Positions 9,672 to 18,360 of a DNA stretch of 64,000 nt are shown piece after piece; the first letter of the stretch is position 1; every line of letters starts with the position of its first letter. A program made the translations under genes and the position numbers. The notes beneath the pieces were generated by a model. It had not been told where the DNA came from. It worked only from the letters and a program-made list of their open reading frames with translations, and searched no databases. Source of the stretch: Neptuniibacter sp. 1_MG-2023 (GTDB taxonomy: Bacteria; Pseudomonadota; Gammaproteobacteria; Pseudomonadales; Balneatricaceae); the NCBI RefSeq assembly GCF_030547185.1, contig NZ_JAUOQR010000001.1, forward strand, positions 310,001 to 374,000. The letters are read 5' to 3'.

Positions 9672-10253
9672 TTAATGCAAACGCAGAAAGGTATCTTCTA
9701 TTAACTGATCGATACACGGATTATCTTTATTTGTCCGTATATAGGCGCGAAGCCCTATCAATTGAATCTGTAAAAACTGTGCCAAACGACGAGTATCGCT
9801 TGAGGAACTAATCTCACCTGCGTCCTGAGCACAAATAATCACAGCTTCCAGACCATCCTCCATCATATTTAACAGACGTTTAGATTCAGCTAAAAGCTCA
9901 GCATTATCTTCAGTAAGCTCTGACACAGTTTTAACCAACATACACACTTCACTGGGTGCATCATCTTGCTGCCGCTTAACAATCGATCTAATAAACAACT
10001 TAAGTGCTTCTAGTGGTGAGGAGGTTTGCTCTTGGCACTTTTGCATATGTCGAATATTAGCATCTGTATAGCACTTTAACGCCTCTTTAAACAAACCCTC
10101 TTTACTACCAAAAGCGGCATAGATACTGCCAGGTCGCATATCTATATGATCCTGTAGATTCCGCATAGATGTGGCATGAAAGCCTTTTTCCCAAAACAAG
10201 TTAGTAGCTTTCTGAATCACCACTTCCCTATCATGCTTTATTTGATTAACCAT
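9672..10253 (-). CDS. TetR-family transcriptional regulator
   Basis: A 193-residue one-domain-plus-ligand-pocket repressor. The N-terminal helix-turn-helix reads FWEKGFHATSMRNLQDHIDMRPGSIYAAFGSKEGLFKEAL (residues about 19-58), the standard TetR pattern. The C-terminal half is helical and would bind an unknown small molecule. It is divergent from the AhpD-like gene, and the 137 bp between them hold three palindromes of the TGAAC/GTTCA type, so it probably represses itself and the divergent operon. Pattern and neighbours (AhpD-like, HAD, GST) resemble regulators responding to electrophiles or chlorinated/aromatic compounds; the inducer is not known. Confidence 0.9.
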   Translation of the reverse strand: MVNQIKHDREVVIQKATNLFWEKGFHATSMRNLQDHIDMRPGSIYAAFGSKEGLFKEALKCYTDANIRHMQKCQEQTSSPLEALKLFIRSIVKRQQDDAPSEVCMLVKTVSELTEDNAELLAESKRLLNMMEDGLEAVIICAQDAGEISSSSDTRRLAQFLQIQLIGLRAYIRTNKDNPCIDQLIEDTFLRLH

Positions 10254-10270
10254 CGTCTTTCATCACCAGC

Positions 10271-10343
10271 TGAACATTTGTTCAAATTTTAACTTGAACA
10301 TTCATTCAAGTCCAGCTAAGCTAGAAAAATGAACAATCGTTCA
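10271..10343. promoter_or_regulatory. Three TetR-operator-like palindromes
   Basis: Three related dyads lie between the divergent tetR and AhpD-like genes. They are TGAACA-TT-TGTTCA (10271-10284), CTTGAA-N6-TTCAAG (10293-10310) and TGAAC-N4-GTTCA (10330-10343). All share the half-site TGAA(C)/(G)TTCA. Tandem sites of this kind in a divergent promoter are the usual arrangement for autoregulating TetR proteins; binding is inferred. Confidence 0.7.
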
Positions 10344-10414
10344 ATAACATTAACCACAAAAAAATAAATGCAATTACGCACTATTTTTTAATGAGTACCT
10401 TTTCTGGAGATCAT

Positions 10415-10954
10415 ATGAAAACCTTTACCCTGCACACCATGGAATCCGCGCCTGAAGGCAGCAAAGCTCTTTATGAAACATCATTAAAAAACTTTGGCAT
10501 GATTCCCAACTTACATGCAGTTCTTGGTGAAGATCCAGCAACACTCGAAGCTTACCAACGTTTACATGACCTATTTCAACAAACAGCTTTTGATGCAGCA
10601 GAACTAACTGTCGTTTGGCAAACCATTAATGTAGAACATGATTGCGCATATTGTGTTCCTGCCCACAGCATGATTGCTGATATGATGAAAGTTGATCCTG
10701 CGGTAGATCAAGCATTAAGAAATCAGACAAAAATGCCTACAGATAAACTGCAAGTACTCCATGAAACTACGCTTTCAATCCTACGTAACCGCGGCCACTT
10801 AACTACTGAAGAGCTAGAAAAATTCTATACTGCGGGTTATGAGCAAAAGCACATCCTTGGCATCCTGCTCGGCTTATCACAGAAAGTTATCAGCAACTAC
10901 ACTAACCATATCGCTAAAACACCCGTTGACGAAATGTTCAAAGCCTTTGTTTAA
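10415..10954 (+). CDS. Carboxymuconolactone decarboxylase/AhpD-family protein
   Basis: The protein belongs to the AhpD-like fold, which includes alkylhydroperoxidases and gamma-carboxymuconolactone decarboxylases. The AhpD redox signature E-x2-C-x2-C-x3-H is complete (EHDCAYCVPAH), so a peroxidase or disulfide role is likelier than decarboxylation. An in-frame ATG exists at 10391, but the ATG at 10415 has a good ribosome site (GGAGA ending 10410, 4 bp spacing), giving 179 residues. It is the first gene of a plus-strand group with a haloacid dehalogenase and a glutathione transferase, under the TetR operators. The substrate is unknown. Confidence 0.85.
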   Translation: MKTFTLHTMESAPEGSKALYETSLKNFGMIPNLHAVLGEDPATLEAYQRLHDLFQQTAFDAAELTVVWQTINVEHDCAYCVPAHSMIADMMKVDPAVDQALRNQTKMPTDKLQVLHETTLSILRNRGHLTTEELEKFYTAGYEQKHILGILLGLSQKVISNYTNHIAKTPVDEMFKAFV

Positions 10955-11036
10955 CAGCGATAATTAAACCTAGTCGATTCATTCAGAGTATTTCACAAAA
11001 GCAGTCTGTGGAATGCTCTTAAAAGGTGGGACAGGC

Positions 11037-11711
11037 ATGATACAACAATCAATCGGTTTTGATGTTTATGGAACCCTTGTTGACCCTGTTGATATGGGCC
11101 AACACTTAGAGCAACTCATCGGCACTAAGGCAAAAGCCTTTGGTCAGCTATGGCATGATAAGAAAGTAGAGTACGCCTTCCGTCGTGCTTTAATGCAACA
11201 GTACGAAGACTTTAGTGTTTGTACGTTACAAGCATTACGCTACTGCATGGCCACCTTTAATATCGCATTAACTGAAGATGAGCAACGCCATTTAGTAAGC
11301 GAGTTTGCAAACCTTAAAGCCTTTGATGATGTTATTCCCGGCCTAATTAAACTGCAGGAAAAAAAACACCTGTTATCTGCTTTTTCCAATGGCCCGGAAA
11401 TCGCTGTTCGCAAACTACTTAACAATGCATCCGTATTACCCCTTTTAGACCATGTTATCAGCGTAGATGACCTAAATACCTATAAACCGAATCCTCAGGT
11501 CTATCAATATTTAATGAAACGTACCCAAGCCAACACAGAAAATAGCTGGATGGTGTCTAGCAATCCTTGGGATGTGATTGGCGGGAAAGCCGCTGGCTTA
11601 AAAGCCGCGTGGATAAAACGAGACGCAGGAAAGATCTTTGACCCTTGGGATATTGAACCTGACCTAATCGTCAAAGATTTAGTCGAGTTAAGCGAAGAAA
11701 TAGACGCTTAA
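11037..11711 (+). CDS. Haloacid dehalogenase, type II (HAD superfamily)
   Basis: A HAD-fold hydrolase resembling L-2-haloacid dehalogenases, which release halide from short haloacids through an aspartyl ester. The nucleophile motif is near the start (GFDVYGTLVDP), motif II is SAFSNG, the Lys is in NTYKPNPQVYQY and the acidic end motif is SSNPWDVIGGKAAGL, matching type II dehalogenases rather than phosphatases. An upstream in-frame ATG at 11013 exists, but the one at 11037 sits right before the conserved domain and after an AGGTGGGA sequence, giving 224 residues. It lies 82 bp after the AhpD-like gene and probably shares its transcript. A true dehalogenase activity is plausible but unproven. 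Confidence 0.85.
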   Translation: MIQQSIGFDVYGTLVDPVDMGQHLEQLIGTKAKAFGQLWHDKKVEYAFRRALMQQYEDFSVCTLQALRYCMATFNIALTEDEQRHLVSEFANLKAFDDVIPGLIKLQEKKHLLSAFSNGPEIAVRKLLNNASVLPLLDHVISVDDLNTYKPNPQVYQYLMKRTQANTENSWMVSSNPWDVIGGKAAGLKAAWIKRDAGKIFDPWDIEPDLIVKDLVELSEEIDA

Positions 11712-11751
11712 TTTAAAAAATAATGCTTCATAACTCCTCAGTAAAATTAAT

Positions 11752-12618
11752 ATGACAAATACATATACGCCACCAAAAGTTTGGCAGTTTGATGAAGAAA
11801 GCGGCGGAACTTGGGCTAAAGTCAATCGCCCTGTGTCTGGCGCTACACATTCTGCAGAACTCCCCATAGGCGAGCACCCTTTTCAGCTTTATTCAATAGC
11901 TACACCCAACGGCCAGAAAGTGACCATCATGCTTGAAGAGCTATTAGCTTTAGGCGTCACCGATGCAGAATATGATGCTCACCTAATCAATATTGGTGAA
12001 GGGGATCAGTTTTCCTCTGGCTTTGTCGCCGTAAACCCTAACTCAAAAATCCCTGCATTAATGGATCACTCAGAAAGCAACTCTTCCACTAGAGTGTTCG
12101 AATCTGGAGCGATTCTGTTATACCTCGCAGAGAAATTTGGCAAGCTGCTATCCAAGAATGTAACAGAGCGTACAGAAGTACTTAATTGGCTCTTCTGGTT
12201 ACAAGGTTCAGCCCCTTACCTTGGCGGCGGATTCGGTCACTTTTACGCTTATGCGCCAGAAAAGTTTGAATACCCTATCAACCGTTTCACTATGGAAGTG
12301 AAACGTCAACTCGATCTGCTCGACAAGCAACTAGCGGACAACAAGTTTATCGCAGGAGACAGCTACACCATTGCAGATATAGCCATTTGGCCTTGGTACG
12401 GTAATCTTGTACTCGGCAAGCAATATGATGCGGGGGAATTTCTCGAGGTAGATAGCTACCAACATGTAAAACGCTGGGCTGAAGAGATTTCACAACGTCC
12501 TGCCGTTCAACGGGGTCGAATCGTCAATAGAACCTGGGGAGAGCCTTGGGAAAATCTAGCCAATCGGCATAACGCCTCTGACATCGACCAAGTTTTAAAG
12601 CTAAAACCTAAGGTCTAG
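11752..12618 (+). CDS. yghU: YghU-type glutathione S-transferase/disulfide reductase
   Basis: The 288-residue protein matches E. coli YghU, a Nu-class glutathione transferase with glutathione disulfide-bond reductase activity, both in length and in hallmark segments: the N-terminal extension YTPPKVWQFD, the glutathione-site PNGQKVTIMLEELLALG, NPNSKIPALMD, ESGAILLYLAEKFG and the C-terminal IADIAIWPWYG. It is cytosolic. It follows the dehalogenase gene by 40 bp and ends in a terminator at 12675-12703, closing the plus-strand group. Together with the AhpD-like and HAD proteins it suggests detoxification of electrophiles with glutathione. Confidence 0.93.
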   Translation: MTNTYTPPKVWQFDEESGGTWAKVNRPVSGATHSAELPIGEHPFQLYSIATPNGQKVTIMLEELLALGVTDAEYDAHLINIGEGDQFSSGFVAVNPNSKIPALMDHSESNSSTRVFESGAILLYLAEKFGKLLSKNVTERTEVLNWLFWLQGSAPYLGGGFGHFYAYAPEKFEYPINRFTMEVKRQLDLLDKQLADNKFIAGDSYTIADIAIWPWYGNLVLGKQYDAGEFLEVDSYQHVKRWAEEISQRPAVQRGRIVNRTWGEPWENLANRHNASDIDQVLKLKPKV

Positions 12619-12674
12619 TTAAGGTGCAGTCAGCCCCATCACAGACACCGAGGGGCACAAAACCTCCACTAAAC

Positions 12675-12703
12675 CCTCTATCTATATAGGTAGAGGATTT
12701 TTA
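12675..12703 (+). terminator. Rho-independent terminator after yghU
   Basis: An 8-bp stem (CCTCTA plus a wobble and a C-G pair, closing on TAGAGG) with loop TATATA is followed by ATTTTT. It overlaps the last codon of the convergent AEC gene. Confidence 0.75.
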
Positions 12704-13576
12704 CAGCACATACCAAAGTAACATTGGCAGTGAAGCAAAGCCCATAAAGGTCGATACAATAACCAACCCAGCCACCTCTTGTGGCCTTTGATCATAGAGC
12801 TGCGCAAACAGATAACTAAAGACAGCAGCAGGCAGAGAGCACTGTAGAATAACTACGCCTGCAGCGGCGCCACTTAGCCCCATTCCCCAGACAATACCTA
12901 GTCCAACACCAACGCCCATTCCTAATCTTAAAAAAGACAAGCCAAAGGCCGTTTTCAGGCCTCTAATTTTAAGACTGGCAAGGGAAACCCCCAGTGTAAA
13001 CAACATCAAAGGTATTGTTAGATCACCAATCAACTTCGTTGTATTAAATAACCATTTAGGCACAGTAAGACCGGTAAATAAAAACACAGACGCCAATAAG
13101 GTGGCAGGGATAATAGGCATCTTCAGCAGAGACATTAACGTGAATTTACCAGAAACAAAAGCAACCCCAACAGTTAGCTGCAACACTACATACACAGTGA
13201 AAAATGCAATCGCTAAAGCCAACCCCTCATCCCCAAAAGCAAGCAAGCAAAGGGGCAGGCCCACGTTACCCACATTAGGCCAACTCAAGGCCTGTAGGAA
13301 AGCACGGTGAGGTAGCTTAAGAAGGGCAAGGATAGTCCCCCCAATCATAACAAAAGAAAGATTGGCAATAAGTGCAGAGAGGCCCATTTTCCATAAATGA
13401 GATATTTCCAACTCCACTGTTGCTAAAGCATAAAAGACTAAACTAGGGGTGCCAAAATAGGTGACTATAGATGTCACCAATCCGGTATCAAAATCTTTAC
13501 CACTCTTCGACCAACCATAGCCAATAGCTACACAGACAAAGACGGGCGCTAGAATGGAAAAAATTTCTGAAAACAT
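12701..13576 (-). CDS. AEC-family (auxin efflux carrier-like) membrane transporter
   Basis: A 291-residue inner-membrane protein of about ten helices. The first helix segment (ILAPVFVCVAIGYGWSK), PNVGNVGLPLCLLAFGDEGLA in the middle and LIGDLTIPLMLFTLGVSLA before the C-terminal half are characteristic of AEC transporters such as malonate/malate carriers MdcF-like and YfdV. The substrate is unknown and is usually an organic acid. It converges with yghU and lies 81 bp downstream of the AraC-type regulator gene on the same strand, so it could be co-transcribed with it. No neighbouring enzyme gene points to a specific substrate. Confidence 0.88.
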   Translation of the reverse strand: MFSEIFSILAPVFVCVAIGYGWSKSGKDFDTGLVTSIVTYFGTPSLVFYALATVELEISHLWKMGLSALIANLSFVMIGGTILALLKLPHRAFLQALSWPNVGNVGLPLCLLAFGDEGLALAIAFFTVYVVLQLTVGVAFVSGKFTLMSLLKMPIIPATLLASVFLFTGLTVPKWLFNTTKLIGDLTIPLMLFTLGVSLASLKIRGLKTAFGLSFLRLGMGVGVGLGIVWGMGLSGAAAGVVILQCSLPAAVFSYLFAQLYDQRPQEVAGLVIVSTFMGFASLPMLLWYVL

Positions 13577-13657
13577 AAATCTACAACCTAAGACGTTTTA
13601 ACAAATTAAATTTAAGCCGTTAAGAATAATATCTAACAGCCTTAGCGCAACTAAAAC

Positions 13658-14407
13658 TCAACGTGCCTGCAATCGGTATTGCGAAGGCGTACAGTGAAAG
13701 TGCTTACTAAAAGCTCGACTAAGCGCTTCCTGACTTCTGTAGCCATAACGGGAAGCAACCGCCTTAACACGCTCACCCCTTTCCAGATCTTTACGCACTA
13801 AAGCTAAGCGCCACTCCCGAAGATACTGAGCTGGATTCTGGCCAACACAGGTTTTAAAACACTCCATAAATTGGCTTCTAGATAATCCAGCAATATCAGC
13901 AAGATCTTCGATATGCCATTCAAATTCAGGACGCTCATGAATTGCCACAATCGCCTTACAAATCCGATCATCCGCCAAACCAGCAATCAGCCCCGTTTTC
14001 TCAATATCTGATTGAATCGCATGCCTTAATAAAATAACGACCAAGACCTCAAACAAACGCTGGATAGTCGTTGCACGGCCACAACGCGCCTCAACAATCT
14101 CACTCAAGATTAGCTGACTAAGGTCTTGAATTGAACGCGCTTGATCAACAGCTAAAACGATCTTCTTAGGTAGAGCCTGCACAAGAGGGTTCGCCTCGCC
14201 CCCCATATCAATTGACGCTGCGACAATCAGCTCATCCCTAGTCGAGTGAACCACTTCTGACTTGAGAGGCCAAAACTCTATACGCCTAATCTCCCCGCTT
14301 TCAACACAGCCGAATAGAAATAGATTCGCAGCGCTTAAATCGTTAACAATATCTGCCCTCAAATCAAAGCGAGATATCAATGCAGAAAGACGATCCGGTT
14401 TACTCAT
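13658..14407 (-). CDS. AraC-family transcriptional regulator
   Basis: The 249-residue protein has an N-terminal cupin-like sensor part (about 1-140) and a C-terminal AraC double helix-turn-helix (about 155-245). The signature is in LADIAGLSRSQFMECFKTCV, followed by NPAQYLREWRLALVRKDLE and a second motif ending TPSQYR. It is divergent from the chromene-carboxylate isomerase-like gene (164 bp apart) and upstream of the AEC transporter, and so is likely to regulate one or both. The effector is unknown. The ATG at 14407 gives the usual family length. Confidence 0.88.
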   Translation of the reverse strand: MSKPDRLSALISRFDLRADIVNDLSAANLFLFGCVESGEIRRIEFWPLKSEVVHSTRDELIVAASIDMGGEANPLVQALPKKIVLAVDQARSIQDLSQLILSEIVEARCGRATTIQRLFEVLVVILLRHAIQSDIEKTGLIAGLADDRICKAIVAIHERPEFEWHIEDLADIAGLSRSQFMECFKTCVGQNPAQYLREWRLALVRKDLERGERVKAVASRYGYRSQEALSRAFSKHFHCTPSQYRLQAR

Positions 14408-14571
14408 TGAGGATTTAATACCTACTAAAAGCCAAACAATACCGGACTATAAGTCATACAAAAGAGACTTTTCAAGACAATTTATCCATTATTATATAAA
14501 TCTAATCACTGAAGTTGTGATAAATAACCAATATGACTCACGAATCAACTTAGCCTTAGGAATATTGCAGC

Positions 14572-15162
14572 ATGGAAATCGACTACTACTTCACCAGTAT
14601 TTCACCTTTTACCTATCTAGGTCATTCTGATTTTTTAAAGATAGCCAAAGAAGCTGGCGCACAAGTAAATTTCAAACCCGTCAAACTAGGTGAAGTTTTT
14701 GCTGAATCCGGCGCAACACCCTTACCGCAACGCCCAAAAAGCAGACTAGACTACCGCTTAATTGAACTTGGACGTTGGGCGAAGAAACGTGGCCTGCCGA
14801 TCAACAAGCAGCCAAGCTTTTTCCCAACCAGCCCCGTTTTAGCTGACAAGTGCATTATTGCGCTTCAAGCCTCAGGGGCAGAAGCCGGAGCAGTCATTGG
14901 CCAGATTTTAGCCGCCTGCTGGGAACACGAAAAAGACATTGCCGATGAAAGCACCCTCAGAGAGATACTCAAGGCACACAATATTGATGCGGATGTACTA
15001 CTCGCTAGCGCACAATCCCAAGCCATTGAAGAGATCTACACAAACAACACCAATGACGCCATTAACGCCGGTGTGTTAGGCGCTCCCTCTTATCTACTTA
15101 ATGGCGAACAGTTCTGGGGACAAGATCGACTAGAACTACTTGAAGAAACCTTGAAACAGTAA
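14572..15162 (+). CDS. 2-hydroxychromene-2-carboxylate isomerase-like, kappa-class GST
   Basis: A DsbA-fold kappa-class glutathione transferase of 196 residues. The start IDYYFTSISPFTYLG carries the Ser that replaces the DsbA Cys and is the catalytic/glutathione site in this family; VLGAPSYLLNGEQFWGQDRLELLEE closes the thioredoxin half. Family members isomerise 2-hydroxychromene-2-carboxylate in naphthalene breakdown (NahD), but many lie outside such pathways and no other naphthalene genes are here. It is divergent from the AraC gene and ends before a strong terminator at about 15196-15230. Cytosolic; the physiological substrate is uncertain. Confidence 0.87.
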   Translation: MEIDYYFTSISPFTYLGHSDFLKIAKEAGAQVNFKPVKLGEVFAESGATPLPQRPKSRLDYRLIELGRWAKKRGLPINKQPSFFPTSPVLADKCIIALQASGAEAGAVIGQILAACWEHEKDIADESTLREILKAHNIDADVLLASAQSQAIEEIYTNNTNDAINAGVLGAPSYLLNGEQFWGQDRLELLEETLKQ

Positions 15163-15195
15163 GAGAAGCCAAAGCGAACGCCACGAGCTAGACAC

Positions 15196-15230
15196 AAAAA
15201 AGCCCTGCGCTAAGCAAGGCTTTTTCGTTT
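15196..15230 (+). terminator. Bidirectional terminator after the kappa-GST gene
   Basis: AAAAAGCCCTGC, loop, GCAAGGCTTTTT with a T-rich tail on both strands. It ends the plus-strand isomerase-like transcript. The copy at 15358-15392 has the same structure and ends tRNA-Ser on the minus strand. Confidence 0.8.
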
Positions 15231-15357
15231 TAATAGATGGCGGTCAGGGAGGGATTATTTCACCCCTTCGGGGCCGTGGTCGCAGGCTCCCACGTTGTCT
15301 CGCTTCGCTCGGCTCAAACCCTCTTCTCGGGTTCTCATCCCTCTAAATCGCAGACAC

Positions 15358-15392
15358 AAAAAAGCCCTGCGCTAAGCAAGGCTTTTTCGTTT
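15358..15392 (-). terminator. Terminator of the tRNA-Ser gene
   Basis: Second copy of the hairpin (GCCTTGC / GCAGGGC with one G-U pair, flanked by A and T runs), directly downstream of the tRNA on the minus strand and ending in TTTTTT. Confidence 0.8.
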
Positions 15393-15400
15393 TAAATAGA

Positions 15401-15488
15401 TGGCGGTCAGGGAGGGATTCGAACCCTCGATACCTTGCGGTATACACGCTTTCCAGGCGTGCTCCTTCGGCCACTCGGACACCTGACC
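15401..15488 (-). tRNA. tRNA-Ser (anticodon GGA)
   Basis: An 88-nt class II tRNA. The acceptor stem GGTCAGG pairs with CCTGACC, the discriminator is G and the CCA is encoded. The anticodon loop is CTGGAAA between CACGC and GCGTG, giving anticodon GGA (15452-15454 on the plus strand), which reads UCC/UCU. The long variable arm (TATACCGCAAGGTA) and the T arm GAGGGTTCGAATCCCTC confirm serine. Its last 19 nt are duplicated at 15238-15256. Confidence 0.97.
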
Positions 15489-15740
15489 ATCCTGCATTGA
15501 GTGCGGCATAAAGCTGCTCATCAACGCGGCGCGAATTGTAACATAGACTCCCCTATCCGCAAGGTATTTAACGGAAAAATTCAGTGATCATTTGATCTTC
15601 GGGTATTTGTCGCAAAATAAACGGATTAGACGGTGCAAGAAAAGAGAAAATAAATCGATTAATGCCTAGATACAACGATCATATTTTCTAAAGTCACTGG
15701 AGGATTAAATTAAAAGAGGAGTGCTAACTAACAGGAGAAG

Positions 15741-15766
15741 AAAAAAAGCCCAGCTTAAAACTGGGC
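15741..15766 (-). terminator. Rho-independent terminator after ftsZ
   Basis: On the minus strand GCCCAG, 7-nt loop, CTGGGC is followed by seven T. It lies about 50 bp past the ftsZ stop, so the transcript ends here and no lpxC follows. Confidence 0.9.
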
Positions 15767-15814
15767 CAAAGTAATACCTGGAAGGTATAAAACTATCAAG
15801 TAGACTTAATTAAC

Positions 15815-17038
15815 TTAGTCCGCTTGACGACGTAAGAATGCTGGAATATCTAAGAACTCCATGTCATCCGTACCTGTCTTTTGTAGAACAGGCTGTTCCT
15901 GTTCTATCTCTCTATGTATTTCAATCGGTTCTGCTTTCTGTCTTTGAGCGCTATCTTTGCGTGCGGAACGCATAACCGCAGGTAGTTCCAGCTGATCAAA
16001 ATCAGAAACAGCGCCTGAAGCAGCAGCTACAGCGGAAGCACGTCCAGTACCTGTATTAACCACATCCACCTGTTGCTGGCCTGCACGTCCAAGACCTGTT
16101 GCAACAACAGTGACTGTTAATTCATCAGTCAACTCTGGATCAATTACTGTACCGACAACGATAGTAGCGTTCTCAGAAGCGTATTCTTCAACAATATTAC
16201 CCACTTCTGAGAACTCACCCAAACTAAGATCAAGACCCGCGGTGATATTAACCAAAATACCACTCGCCCCCTTCAGGTCCACATCTTCAAGCAAGGGGCT
16301 TTTAATCGCAGCTTCAGTCGCTTCTGTTGCACGATCTTCACCACGGCCACTACCGCTACCCATCATCGCCATGCCCATTTCAGACATAACAGTACGGACA
16401 TCTGCAAAGTCGACGTTGATCATACCCGGACGGATAATAAGATCAGCGATACCTTGTACAGCACCTTTCAAAACATCATTACACGTATTGAAGGCATTAA
16501 GCAGGCTAGTATTTTTACCTAGCACTGGCAGTAATTTTTCATTTGGAATAATGATAAGAGAATCTACATTCTCTTTAAGCTCATTAATCCCTTCATCAGC
16601 AATTTTAAGGCGTTTACGGCCTTCAAAAGAAAAAGGTTTTGTCACAACAGCGACCGTTAAGATTCCCATCTCTTTGGCCACTTCAGCAATAATAGGTGCG
16701 GCACCTGTACCTGTACCGCCACCCATACCGGCAGTGATAAAAACCATATCGGCTCCTTCCAGCATTTCGCCGATACGTTCACGATCTTCAATCGCTGCAT
16801 GACGACCTACTTCAGGGTTTGCACCCGCACCCAAACCTTTGGTCAACTCACCACCGATCTGAATAACTGTTTTCGAGTGCATGTTATCTAATGCTTGCGC
16901 ATCCGTGTTTGCACAGATGAACTCAACACCATCAACTTCAGAATTAACCATGTGCTGTACAGCGTTACCGCCGCCACCACCAATACCAATTACTTTAATT
17001 ACGGCGCTTTGAGGAATATTATCCGCTAACTCAAACAT
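15815..17038 (-). CDS. ftsZ: Cell division protein FtsZ
   Basis: The tubulin-like GTPase that forms the division ring at midcell. The 407-residue protein contains the N-terminal VIGIGGGGGNAV loop, the tubulin signature GMGGGTGTGAAP (about 104-115), the T7-loop NVDFADVRTVM with its catalytic Asp, an Ala/Gln-rich linker (about 320-385) and the C-terminal peptide EFLDIPAFLRRQAD that binds FtsA and ZipA. All key elements are intact. It lies 80 bp after ftsA. Unlike the usual gammaproteobacterial order it is followed by a terminator and tRNA-Ser rather than lpxC, so it is outside the standard dcw cluster. Confidence 0.98.
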   Translation of the reverse strand: MFELADNIPQSAVIKVIGIGGGGGNAVQHMVNSEVDGVEFICANTDAQALDNMHSKTVIQIGGELTKGLGAGANPEVGRHAAIEDRERIGEMLEGADMVFITAGMGGGTGTGAAPIIAEVAKEMGILTVAVVTKPFSFEGRKRLKIADEGINELKENVDSLIIIPNEKLLPVLGKNTSLLNAFNTCNDVLKGAVQGIADLIIRPGMINVDFADVRTVMSEMGMAMMGSGSGRGEDRATEATEAAIKSPLLEDVDLKGASGILVNITAGLDLSLGEFSEVGNIVEEYASENATIVVGTVIDPELTDELTVTVVATGLGRAGQQQVDVVNTGTGRASAVAAASGAVSDFDQLELPAVMRSARKDSAQRQKAEPIEIHREIEQEQPVLQKTGTDDMEFLDIPAFLRRQAD

Positions 17039-17118
17039 ACCGATCTCCTTCCAGTTTTTACGCTTATTTTAATTACTTAGCGTTTATTTAATGATTCATC
17101 CGTTTAATAAACAGGGTT

Positions 17119-18360
17119 TCAAAAATTACCTTGAAACCATGTTTTCATTTTATTCAACATACTCGCTTGCTGCTCAATCACTTCTACCTCAGCTAATTGA
17201 GCGCCAGACTCTCCGCCTTGATCATCATAGGCGTACTGCAGTAACCCCATACTTGTTGCATAAACAGGATTACCTAAAATATCTTCCATTCCTCGCGTAC
17301 CTTGAGGAGACGCTAAGCGAACCGGCATATGAAAGATCTCTTCAGCCAATTCAACAGCACCCTCCATCTTGGATGTGCCTCCCGTCAACACAATGCCCGC
17401 AGCCACTAACTCTTCGAAACCACTGCGTCGAAGCTCAGCTTGAATCATATTGAATAATTCTTCGTAGCGAGGCTCTACAACTTCAGCTAATGATTGACGA
17501 GATAAAGTCCGTGCCGGACGATCACCTACACCAGGAACATTAATCATTTCATCCGGTGCGGCTAACTGAGCCAATGCACAGGCGTACTTAATTTTTATAT
17601 CTTCTGCATGCTGCATAGGCGTGCGCAACGCCATTGCAATATCATTAGTAACTTGATCCCCTGCAATCGGAATCACTGCCGTATGACGTATAGAACCACC
17701 CGTAAAAATGGCGATATCAGAAGTACCGCCACCAATATCTACCATGCATACACCTAGTTCTTTTTCGTCTTCCGTCAATACGGAGTAACTAGATGCCAAC
17801 TGTTCTAAAACAACATTGTCCACTTCCAGACCACAACGGCGGACGCACTTCTCTATATTTTGAGCGGCATTGACAGAACCCGTTACTAAGTGAACTTTGG
17901 CTTCCAAACGTACACCGGACATGCCTAAAGGCTCACGAATACCCTCTGAACTATCGATCTCATACTCTTGTGGCAATATATGTAGAATTTTTTGATCGGC
18001 AGGAATAGCAACAGCCCGTGCGGCATCAATTACCCGCTCTAGATCAAACTCGGTTACTTCACCATCTCTCACAGCAACAATGCCATGTGAGTTCAAACTA
18101 CTAATATGATTACCCGCAATCCCAACAGCAACAGAGTGGATTTTACAGCCAGCCATCAATTCAGCTTCTTCGACCGCACGCTGAATAGAGCTCACCGTGG
18201 ACTCGATATTAACCACCACCCCCTTTTTAAGACCTTTTGAGGGATGGGATCCAATTCCAACAATATCAATTGTACTGTCGACATTAACTTCCCCAACCAA
18301 ACAAACCACTTTGGAGGTACCAATATCGAGTGCAACAATCATATTTGAGTTAGCTACCAT
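17119..18360 (-). CDS. ftsA: Cell division protein FtsA
   Basis: Actin-like ATPase that tethers FtsZ to the membrane. I chose the ATG at 18360 because the protein then begins MVANSNMIVALDIGTSKVV, as in other FtsA proteins, for 413 residues; a GTG at 18402 would add 14 unconserved residues. Visible are the phosphate-1 loop DIGTSKV, the phosphate-2 motif CMVDIGGGTSDIAIF, the adenosine motif GIVLTGGTSKMEG and the C-terminal amphipathic helix (LNKMKTWFQGNF). It is followed by ftsZ. No ftsQ or ddl precedes it: the 700 bp upstream is noncoding and AT-rich, with a 32-bp-phased dyad array. Confidence 0.96.
   Translation of the reverse strand: MVANSNMIVALDIGTSKVVCLVGEVNVDSTIDIVGIGSHPSKGLKKGVVVNIESTVSSIQRAVEEAELMAGCKIHSVAVGIAGNHISSLNSHGIVAVRDGEVTEFDLERVIDAARAVAIPADQKILHILPQEYEIDSSEGIREPLGMSGVRLEAKVHLVTGSVNAAQNIEKCVRRCGLEVDNVVLEQLASSYSVLTEDEKELGVCMVDIGGGTSDIAIFTGGSIRHTAVIPIAGDQVTNDIAMALRTPMQHAEDIKIKYACALAQLAAPDEMINVPGVGDRPARTLSRQSLAEVVEPRYEELFNMIQAELRRSGFEELVAAGIVLTGGTSKMEGAVELAEEIFHMPVRLASPQGTRGMEDILGNPVYATSMGLLQYAYDDQGGESGAQLAEVEVIEQQASMLNKMKTWFQGNF

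Larger units (their letters stand above)
15190..15419. repeat. Direct repeat of terminator plus tRNA-Ser 3' end (two copies)
   Basis: A 67-bp segment (15190-15256) recurs at 15352-15419 with a single 1-bp indel. Each copy holds a bidirectional terminator hairpin and the last 19 nt of the tRNA-Ser gene including the CCA. Between them are about 95 bp of more GC-rich sequence with short inverted repeats such as CACCCCTTCGGGG. The outer copy is a partial tRNA remnant. It may be an old attachment-site scar or a duplication. Confidence 0.85.

Noticed and set aside
14262-14630. Open frame of 122 codons on the plus strand between AraC and the isomerase gene
   Set aside because: It overlaps the AraC coding region on the opposite strand and the start of the isomerase gene in another frame, and looks like a shadow.
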